The notes under the pieces are model-generated. The model had not been told where the DNA came from. It did no database searches and worked only from the letters and a program-made list of their open reading frames with translations. 10,703 nucleotides of DNA. Source: Burkholderiales bacterium. GTDB taxonomy: Bacteria > Pseudomonadota > Gammaproteobacteria > Burkholderiales > Burkholderiaceae_C. This document shows, one piece after another, positions 5,509-10,703 of the stretch. The stretch spans positions 1 through 10,703 of the forward strand of contig CANBSV010000092.1 of NCBI GenBank assembly GCA_947372225.1. Direction: 5' to 3'. The position numbers and the translations under genes were made by a program. Each line of letters begins with the position of its first letter. Positions within the stretch are counted from its first letter, which is position 1.

Positions 5509-6972
5509 ATGCGCCTTTCCAACCCATTGACCCTCATCGCGTTGTCTTTGTTGTCACACCTGAGCCAGGCTGTGGCTCAGACTTCTGTCAGTGCGGCCGA
5601 CCCGATGCGGCTCGCCGTCGTCAAGGCACTCCAGTCCAATCCGGAAGTGAACGCGAAATTCAACGCCTACCGGGCCTCGGCCGATGCGGTGGATGTGGCC
5701 GTTGGCGCGTTGCGCCCGCGGCTGGATGTGAATGCTGCCGCGGGCATCGAGGAAAACCGCATCTCGTCGCGCCGCCCCGAATCCGAATCGCTGAGGCGCA
5801 CCGGTCTTGGCGTGAGCCTCACTCAGTTGCTGTGGGATGGGTTGGGCTCCAAACGGGATGTCGATCGCGCCAGCCATGAGCGCCTCAGCCGCTATTTCGA
5901 TCTGATCGAAGCCACTGAGCAGACGTCACTCGAGGCGGCTCGGGCCCACTACGATGTCATGCGATTTCGTCGCCTGGTCGCTCTGGCCGAGGACAACTAC
6001 GTCGAACACCGCTATGCATCGCAGCAGATTCAGGCACGGTTTCGCGCCGGCGTCGGTCGGGGCGTGGACTTCGAGCAGTCGAACGCCCGTTTGGCGCTGG
6101 CCGAATCCAATCTGACCACTGAAACCGCCAACCTGCACGACGTGATGGCGCGCTACCTGCGCGTGATCGGCGAGGTGCCGCCGGCATCACTGGGCCCGCT
6201 GACGGTATTGCAAGTCGGCGTGCCCGTCAGCGGCAGCGAGGTGCTCGACCGTGCCGTGGCGCAAAGCCCCGCCATCAGCGCGACGGTTGAGTCGGTTCGC
6301 GCTGCCCGGCTGACGGCGCAGGTGCGCGAGTCCGCCTTTCAGCCCAGGGTCGAGGCACGGGTTCGCAGTGGCTTTGGCAACAACTTCGACGGCGTTCGTG
6401 ACCAGCGGCATGACAGTGCGGCTGAACTGGTGATGAACTGGAACCTCTACAACGGCGGATCCGACCAGGCGCGCGTGCGTCAGCAGGCAAACCTGATCAG
6501 CCAGAGCGAAGACCTGCGCGACAAGGCCTGCCGCGACGTGCGCCAAACAGCGGCCATTGCCTTCAACGACACCCGCAAGCTGACCGAGCAACTGGTGCTG
6601 CTCGACCGCAACACGATCGCCATCGAGAAAGCGCGCGACGCGTACCGGCAGCAGTTCGATATCGGTCAGCGCAGCCTGCTGGATCTGTTGAACGCCGAAA
6701 ACGAGCTCTACACCGCGCGGCGTGCCTATGCCAACGCAGAGTACGACCGTGCGCTGGCGTTTGCCCGTACCCATGCCGGCATGAGCCAATTGACAGTCCA
6801 GTTGGGCATCGCAAGGCCGCTGGGTCTGGACGATGACGGGCAGGCCTGGTCGCTAGGCGACGACGGTGCGCACCGCTGCCCGGCCGACACCATCTCGCTT
6901 CCCTCGATCAACATCGAAGCCCTTGCCAAGCGGGTTCCCGCCCTGGCTGAACCGGCAAAGCCGGCCCCCTGA
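5509..6972 (+). CDS. lapE: TolC-family type I secretion outer-membrane channel (LapE/AggA-like)
   Basis: 487 residues. Likely the outer-membrane exit duct for the adjacent RTX adhesin, working with an ABC transporter and membrane-fusion protein not present here. Seen: an N-terminal signal peptide (LTLIALSLLSHLSQAVAQ, cleavage near residue 23-24), then two outer-membrane-efflux repeats of long helices and short strands. The first holds LAVVKALQSNPEV and VSLTQLLWDG; the second ends with FDIGQRSLLDLLNAENELY at about 383-401, a hallmark of type I-secretion TolC proteins of the AggA/LapE group. A roughly 55-residue tail after the last helix contains one Cys (457) in RCPAD and ends Pro/Ala-rich. 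The start is the ATG at 5509: the longer open frame to 5413 lacks a signal peptide. A GAGCGAG stretch upstream is a weak ribosome site. Divergent from lapG. The lapE symbol rests on context as well as sequence. Confidence 0.9.
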   Translation: MRLSNPLTLIALSLLSHLSQAVAQTSVSAADPMRLAVVKALQSNPEVNAKFNAYRASADAVDVAVGALRPRLDVNAAAGIEENRISSRRPESESLRRTGLGVSLTQLLWDGLGSKRDVDRASHERLSRYFDLIEATEQTSLEAARAHYDVMRFRRLVALAEDNYVEHRYASQQIQARFRAGVGRGVDFEQSNARLALAESNLTTETANLHDVMARYLRVIGEVPPASLGPLTVLQVGVPVSGSEVLDRAVAQSPAISATVESVRAARLTAQVRESAFQPRVEARVRSGFGNNFDGVRDQRHDSAAELVMNWNLYNGGSDQARVRQQANLISQSEDLRDKACRDVRQTAAIAFNDTRKLTEQLVLLDRNTIAIEKARDAYRQQFDIGQRSLLDLLNAENELYTARRAYANAEYDRALAFARTHAGMSQLTVQLGIARPLGLDDDGQAWSLGDDGAHRCPADTISLPSINIEALAKRVPALAEPAKPAP

Positions 6973-6975
6973 TAT

Positions 6976-7010
6976 CGCGTCTGGGTAGGGATTCGGGCGC
7001 GCCCGACGCG
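6976..7010 (+). terminator. Candidate terminator after the lapE-like gene
   Basis: Begins 3 nt after the stop codon. CGCGTC (6976-6981) pairs with GACGCG (7005-7010), and GGG (6983-6985) pairs with CCC (7002-7004), with one bulged T. An alternative fold uses the perfect palindrome CGGGCGCGCCCG (6994-7005). The stretch after it is only mildly T-rich, so intrinsic termination is plausible rather than certain. Confidence 0.45.
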
Positions 7011-7015
7011 CAGCC

Positions 7016-7056
7016 TTGACTTGGCGCCTTCCTTGCTTGTGGACAAGCACGTCCAC
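7016..7056 (+). promoter_or_regulatory. Leader with -35-like box and two overlapping dyads before the DUF1989 operon
   Basis: TTGACT at 7016-7021 resembles a -35 box, but no good -10 lies 16-18 nt downstream. At that place is a dyad GCTTGT-GG-ACAAGC (7035-7048), of a form often bound by GntR/FadR-type repressors. Part of it is reused in a second inverted repeat, GTGGAC (7039-7044) and GTCCAC (7051-7056), which could form a 6-bp RNA hairpin just before the ribosome site GAGG (7061-7064). The operator role is inference. Confidence 0.35.
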
Positions 7057-7070
7057 TAGCGAGGCCCATC

Positions 7071-7694
7071 ATGCAAAACCCGTCGACCCGCGTGCGACTG
7101 ATCCCCGCGCGATGCGGCACCGCGGCTCGCGTGTCAGCCGGGCAGCGCGTTCGGGTGATCAACACCCACGGCCAGCAGGTGGTCGACACCTGGGCTTACG
7201 CGCAGTCGGACCCGGGCGAGTTCATGTCGATGGAGCACAGCCGAGGCCACATCGGCACGATCTTTCCGTCGACGGGTTCGGTCATGCGCACCAACCGCAG
7301 GCGCCCCATCCTCAGCTTCGTTGAGGACATCTCTGGCGGCCGCCACGACACGCTGATCGCCGCGTGCGACCGATACCGCTACCAACTGCTGGGCTGCACC
7401 ACTCACCACGCCAACTGCACCGACAACCTCGCTGCCGCGCTCGGTGAACTGGACTTGACCACTGAGCGGACTCCGTGCCCGCTGAACCTCTTCATGAACA
7501 TCCCGATCGAATCCGATGGCGGCCTGACATTCGCCCCGCCTGTGTCGAGCGCAGGCCAGTGGGTCACGTTGCGCGCCGAGATGGATCTGGTGATCGTGTT
7601 TTCTGCCTGCCCGCAGGATCTGGTGCCGGTCAACGGACTGAACTGCACGCCAACGGATGCCCACTTCGAAATCCTCGCGGGGGAGTCGGCATGA
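7071..7694 (+). CDS. DUF1989 / urea carboxylase-associated family protein
   Basis: 207 residues, soluble, no signal peptide. The DUF1989 family includes proteins encoded beside urea carboxylase-type enzymes, some of which are now known as subunits of carboxyguanidine deiminase (CgdA/CgdB) in guanidine breakdown. Many members have no known substrate. Seen: a QQVVDTWAY segment (35-43), a Cys/His cluster HHANCTDNL (112-120), PLNLFMNIPI (137-146), the phrase LRAEMDLVIVFSACPQDLVP (167-186) and PTDAHFE near the end, all characteristic of the family. The Cys and His residues could form a metal site (inference). Start ATG 7071 with GAGG upstream. Its stop overlaps the next start in ATGA, so the two proteins are translationally coupled and probably act together. 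No carboxylase subunits are nearby, so the CgdAB role cannot be assumed. Confidence 0.85.
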   Translation: MQNPSTRVRLIPARCGTAARVSAGQRVRVINTHGQQVVDTWAYAQSDPGEFMSMEHSRGHIGTIFPSTGSVMRTNRRRPILSFVEDISGGRHDTLIAACDRYRYQLLGCTTHHANCTDNLAAALGELDLTTERTPCPLNLFMNIPIESDGGLTFAPPVSSAGQWVTLRAEMDLVIVFSACPQDLVPVNGLNCTPTDAHFEILAGESA

Positions 7695-8719
7695 CGCTGC
7701 AGGAGCGCACCCTCAGCCTCGACCGATCTGATCTGGCCGCACGCACGACCAGCTTCGACAGCCTGCCGGTGATCGATGTCGGCGACCTGTTTTCGCCGGA
7801 CCTCGCGCGCCGGCACGCGGTGGCCGCCCAGATGGGCGCGGCGTGTCGCGACATCGGCTTCATGTACATCGTCAACCACGGCATTGCGCAGCAGGACATC
7901 GACGCGGTGTACGCCGCCGCCGATGCCTTTTATGCGCTGCCAGACCACGTCAAGCAGCGCTACGACATCAATCGCCTGGGTCGGCACCGTGGCTACGTGG
8001 CCATCGGCGGACTGGCTGCCGACTCGCACGATGCGGATGCCTTCGACTTTCACGAAGGCTTCGAGGTGGGGCTCGAGTTGCCGGAGACCGACGCCGACTA
8101 CCTCGCCGGCAACCTGATGTACGGGCCCAACGTCTGGCCCGAAGAACTGCCCGAGTTTCGCGCCGTGCTCTACCGGTATTTCGAGCAGGTGCGTGCGCTG
8201 GGCTGCCGTCTTTTTCGAGGTTTCGCGCTCGCGCTGGACGTGCCCGAGCACTACTTCGACGAGCTCATCGACAAGCCGATGGCGCAACTGCGGGTGCTGC
8301 GCTACCCGCCTCAGCCGCTGCCCATCGACCCGCGTCACATCGGCGTGGGTGCCCACACCGACTACGAGTGCTTCACCATTTTGGCGAGCAGCGCGCCAGG
8401 GCTGCAAGTGCAAAACAGCTTGGGCGACTGGATCGCCGCACCGCCCCTTCCCGGCGCCTTCGTGATCAACATCGGCGACATCCTGGCGCGCTGGACCAAC
8501 GACGTGTTCCTGTCCACCGTGCACCGTGTGATCAACAGCAGCGGCGCGCAACGCTTTTCGCTGCCCTTCTTTTTCGGCGCCAACTTCGACGCCAAGGTGC
8601 GCTGCCTGGAGTCGTGCCAAAGCGAGCAGCGACCCGCGCGCTATGCGCCGATCACGGCCGGTGAATGGACCGTGTCCAACATCACCGCGGCGTACAGCTA
8701 CCGGACAGACGAGCGCTGA
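7691..8719 (+). CDS. 2-oxoglutarate/Fe(II)-dependent dioxygenase, isopenicillin N synthase-like
   Basis: 342 residues, cytoplasmic. Seen: an N-terminal DIOX_N-type region (LPVIDVGDL at 25-33, RDIGFMYIVNHGI at 53-65), then the 2OG-Fe(II) oxygenase double-stranded beta-helix. Iron ligands are His222 and Asp224 in AHTDYECFTIL and His278 in STVHRV; Arg288 and Ser290 in RFSLPFFF match the RxS pair that binds 2-oxoglutarate. All catalytic residues are therefore present. The family hydroxylates, desaturates or cyclises small molecules using O2 and 2-oxoglutarate; related bacterial and plant enzymes include the ethylene-forming enzyme and homoarginine hydroxylases, but the substrate here cannot be read from the sequence. 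The start at 7691 overlaps the stop of the DUF1989 gene by 4 nt; the open frame extends upstream to 7475, but only inside that gene. Last gene of the two-gene operon. Confidence 0.9.
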   Translation: MTLQERTLSLDRSDLAARTTSFDSLPVIDVGDLFSPDLARRHAVAAQMGAACRDIGFMYIVNHGIAQQDIDAVYAAADAFYALPDHVKQRYDINRLGRHRGYVAIGGLAADSHDADAFDFHEGFEVGLELPETDADYLAGNLMYGPNVWPEELPEFRAVLYRYFEQVRALGCRLFRGFALALDVPEHYFDELIDKPMAQLRVLRYPPQPLPIDPRHIGVGAHTDYECFTILASSAPGLQVQNSLGDWIAAPPLPGAFVINIGDILARWTNDVFLSTVHRVINSSGAQRFSLPFFFGANFDAKVRCLESCQSEQRPARYAPITAGEWTVSNITAAYSYRTDER

Positions 8720-8720
8720 C

Positions 8721-8736
8721 GCCGGACCCTTCCGGC
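8721..8736. terminator. Candidate bidirectional terminator hairpin between dioxygenase and lpdA
   Basis: GCCGGA-CCCT-TCCGGC, a perfect 6-bp GC-rich stem with a four-base loop, lies 1 nt after the dioxygenase stop and in the 36-nt convergent gap before the lpdA stop. A second weak stem AGGC/GCCT (8740-8755) follows. T-runs are absent or very short. Confidence 0.45.
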
Positions 8737-8755
8737 CTCAGGCATCTCGACGCCT

Positions 8756-10225
8756 TTACCGTCGCACCGGCGGCAAGTCGGTGCATGCGCCTTCAAAGGC
8801 CTCGGCCGCCAGGCCAATGCTTTCGCCCAGCGTGGGGTGCGGGTGGATGGTCTTGCCGATGTCCACCGCGTCGGCGCCCATCTCGATGGCCAGAGCGACC
8901 TCGCCGATCATGTCGCCCGCGTGCGTGCCGACGATGCCGCCGCCCAGGATGCGGCCGTGTCCATGAGCCTCATCGCTGTCGTCGAACAGCAGCTTGGTGT
9001 AGCCCTCATCGCGCCCGTTGGCGATCGCCCGACCCGAAGCACTCCACGGAAACAGGCCCTTCTTGACCTTGATGCCGCGAGCTTTCGCATCGTCTTCGGT
9101 GAGTCCGACCCAGGCGATTTCGGGGTCGGTGTAGGCCACGCTCGGGATCACGCGGGCATCGAACGCCGACTGGCTCAGCTTGGCATCGCCGAGCAGTTCG
9201 CCGGCGATGACCTCCGCAGCCACATGGGCCTCGTGGACCGCCTTGTGCGCGAGCATGGGCTGACCGACGATGTCGCCAATCGCAAAGATGTGCGGCACGT
9301 TGGTTCGCATCTGGATGTCGACGCTGATGAAGCCGCGCTCGCCCACCGCCACACCCGCTTTATCAGCCGAGATCTTCTTGCCGCTGGGCACGCGACCCAC
9401 AGCCTGCAGCACCAGGTCATAGGTCTGCTCGGGCAGCGCCGCGGGCGAGTCATCGGTCGACTCGAACTTCACCTTGATGCCTTCCGGCGTGGCCTCGGCG
9501 CTCACGGTTTTTGTCTTGAGCAAGATGTGGTCGAAGCGCGGCGCATTCATCTTTTGCCAGACCTTGACCAGATCGCGATCGGCACCTTGCATCAGGCCGT
9601 CCTGCATTTCGACCACGTCGAGCCGAGCGCCGAGCGTGGAGTAGACCGTGCCCATCTCCAGGCCGATGATCCCGCCGCCAATGACCAGCATGCGCTTGGG
9701 CGACTGGCGCAACTCGAGCGCCCCGGTCGAGGTGACCACGCGCGCATCGCCTTGCGGCAGGAAAGGCAGCTTCACCGCCTCGGAGCCCGCGGCGATGATG
9801 GCGCGCTTGAACTTCACGGCCTGCATCTGGCCATCGGCGCGCTCCACGTTGAGCTGGTTCGGATCCACGAACTCGCCGCGCCCTTGCACCACCGTCACCT
9901 GGCGCATCTTCGCCATCGCAGCCAGGCCGCCCGTGAGGCGGCCGATGACCTTGTCCTTGTGCGCCTTGAGCCGCGCCAGATCGATGGTGGGCGGCGCGAA
10001 CGTGATGCCCAGCGATTCGAAGTGCGAGACCTCGTCCATCACGGCAGCCACGTGCAGCAGCGCCTTGGACGGAATGCATCCCACGTTCAGGCACACACCG
10101 CCGAGCGTGGCGTAGCGCTCGACCAGCACCACTTTCAGCCCGAGATCGGCCGCGCGAAAGGCTGCCGAGTAGCCGCCGGGGCCGGCGCCCAGCACCACCA
10201 CATCGCAATCCAGATCGTGTTCCAT
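8756..10225 (-). CDS. lpdA: Dihydrolipoyl dehydrogenase (E3)
   Basis: 489 residues. Reoxidises dihydrolipoyl groups of the E2 core using FAD and NAD+; here it is most likely the E3 of the pyruvate dehydrogenase complex. Seen: the FAD-binding motif GAGPGG (13-18), the redox-active disulfide Cys45/Cys50 in GGVCLNVGCIPSKALL, an NAD-binding GGGIIG (183-188), an IFAIGDIVGQPMLAHKA FAD motif and a C-terminal dimer domain with HPHPTLGE, in which His463 and Glu468 match the catalytic His-Glu pair. It has no N-terminal lipoyl domain, unlike many betaproteobacterial PDH E3 proteins of about 590 residues. Start ATG at 10225: the frame is open to 10312 but that part overlaps aceF. No strong Shine-Dalgarno is seen; coupling to aceF, whose stop is 13 nt upstream, is likely. 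Convergent with the dioxygenase gene. Confidence 0.95.
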   Translation of the reverse strand: MEHDLDCDVVVLGAGPGGYSAAFRAADLGLKVVLVERYATLGGVCLNVGCIPSKALLHVAAVMDEVSHFESLGITFAPPTIDLARLKAHKDKVIGRLTGGLAAMAKMRQVTVVQGRGEFVDPNQLNVERADGQMQAVKFKRAIIAAGSEAVKLPFLPQGDARVVTSTGALELRQSPKRMLVIGGGIIGLEMGTVYSTLGARLDVVEMQDGLMQGADRDLVKVWQKMNAPRFDHILLKTKTVSAEATPEGIKVKFESTDDSPAALPEQTYDLVLQAVGRVPSGKKISADKAGVAVGERGFISVDIQMRTNVPHIFAIGDIVGQPMLAHKAVHEAHVAAEVIAGELLGDAKLSQSAFDARVIPSVAYTDPEIAWVGLTEDDAKARGIKVKKGLFPWSASGRAIANGRDEGYTKLLFDDSDEAHGHGRILGGGIVGTHAGDMIGEVALAIEMGADAVDIGKTIHPHPTLGESIGLAAEAFEGACTDLPPVRR

Positions 10226-10238
10226 GCTCAGCGCCCGT

Positions 10239-10703
10239 TCACAGCAGGACCCGGCGGAAATCGCCGAGGATTTGCGCCAGGTAGGCGTTGAAGCGCGCAG
10301 CCCCGGCGCCATCGATCACGCGGTGATCCCAGCTCAGGCTGAGCGGCAGGATCAGCCGCGGCTCGAAGGCCTTGCCGTCCCACACCGGCTGCATCGCACT
10401 CTTGCACACGCCCAGGATCGCAACCTCGGGCGCATTGATGATCGGCGTGAAGTAGCGCCCGCCGATGCCGCCCAGCGAGCTGATCGAAAAACAGCCGCCG
10501 GTCATTTCGCTGGGGCTCAACTTGCCCTCGCGCGCCTTGCGGGCCAGGTCGGACATCTCCTGCGAGATCTGCAAGATGCCCTTGCGGTCGGCGTCCTTGA
10601 TCACCGGCACCATCAGGCCGTGCGGCGTGTCGGCGGCAAAGCCGATGTGGAAGTACTGCTTGAGCACCAGCTGCTCGCCCTCAAGCGAGGCATTGAAGTT
10701 CGG
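10239..10703 (-). CDS. aceF: Pyruvate dehydrogenase E2, dihydrolipoyl acetyltransferase, C-terminal part
   Basis: Only the last 154 residues are in the window; the 5' part lies beyond base 10703 and the frame is open to the edge. This is the catalytic acyltransferase domain, which transfers acetyl groups from lipoyl arms to CoA. Seen: HIGFAADTPHGLMVPVIKDAD near its start, a GGCFSISSLGGIGGRYFTPI stretch followed by INAPEVAILGV, and the active-site SWDHRVIDG with the catalytic His and Asp. The wording (KSAMQPVWDGKAF, DHRVIDGAGAARF) is closer to AceF than to the 2-oxoglutarate dehydrogenase E2. The lpdA gene follows after 13 nt, the common aceE-aceF-lpdA order, so aceE is expected just outside the window. 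Confidence 0.94.
   Translation of the reverse strand, partial: PNFNASLEGEQLVLKQYFHIGFAADTPHGLMVPVIKDADRKGILQISQEMSDLARKAREGKLSPSEMTGGCFSISSLGGIGGRYFTPIINAPEVAILGVCKSAMQPVWDGKAFEPRLILPLSLSWDHRVIDGAGAARFNAYLAQILGDFRRVLL

Noticed and set aside
6973..7070. Guanidine (ykkC-type) riboswitch before the DUF1989 gene
   Set aside because: The 98-nt gap lacks the conserved ykkC core motifs I looked for and is short for the class together with a promoter.
7403..8620. 405-codon open frame on the minus strand opposite the dioxygenase
   Set aside because: Shadow of a gene with all its iron and 2-oxoglutarate ligands intact; the translation shows no domain and crosses two plus-strand genes.
8837..10291. 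484-codon open frame on the plus strand opposite lpdA
   Set aside because: It is antisense to a clear dihydrolipoyl dehydrogenase. Its His/Arg/Leu/Asp-rich composition is the usual shadow of a GC-rich gene, with no recognisable domain.

Overview
The base composition (high GC, strong G/C at third codon positions) and the gene content suggest a betaproteobacterium, probably of the Burkholderiales. This is inferred from protein character only, since no rRNA or marker gene lies in the window.

Positions 1-6972 hold most of a Lap-type (c-di-GMP-controlled) surface adhesin system. The window opens inside a large type I-secreted RTX adhesin (2-2551, +). Its visible part begins with 29 consecutive Glu-Pro6-Val units. 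After these come a cadherin/VCBS-like domain, a PA14-like domain, six RTX nonapeptides and a VCA0849-type secretion signal. Facing it on the minus strand is a lapG-lapD operon. LapG (4532-5221) is a periplasmic cysteine protease of the kind that clips Lap adhesins off the outer membrane. LapD (2566-4494) is an inner-membrane c-di-GMP receptor with degenerate GGDEF and EAL domains that holds LapG back when c-di-GMP is high. Divergent from lapG is a TolC/LapE-type outer-membrane channel (5509-6972, +), the likely exit pore. The ABC transporter and membrane-fusion protein (LapB/LapC-like) and the adhesin N-terminus are not in the window.

Positions 6973-8719 hold a compact two-gene plus-strand operon: a DUF1989 (urea-carboxylase-associated family) protein and a 2-oxoglutarate/Fe(II) dioxygenase of the isopenicillin N synthase-like group. 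The two genes overlap by ATGA. A dyad-rich leader precedes them. Their joint substrate is unknown; nitrogen-compound (guanidine/urea-type) catabolism is the best-motivated guess.

Positions 8756-10703 are housekeeping: the end of a pyruvate dehydrogenase operon on the minus strand, with the C-terminal catalytic part of aceF (E2) followed after 13 nt by lpdA (E3).

The most unusual element is the hexaproline array of the adhesin. It is nearly perfect at protein level but strongly diversified at codon level, and it carries traces of multi-unit segmental duplication and two C8 tracts. I see no CRISPR array, tRNA, rRNA or insertion sequence. No stretch longer than 300 bases lacks a gene; the largest gap is the 287-nt lapG/lapE divergent region (5222-5508).
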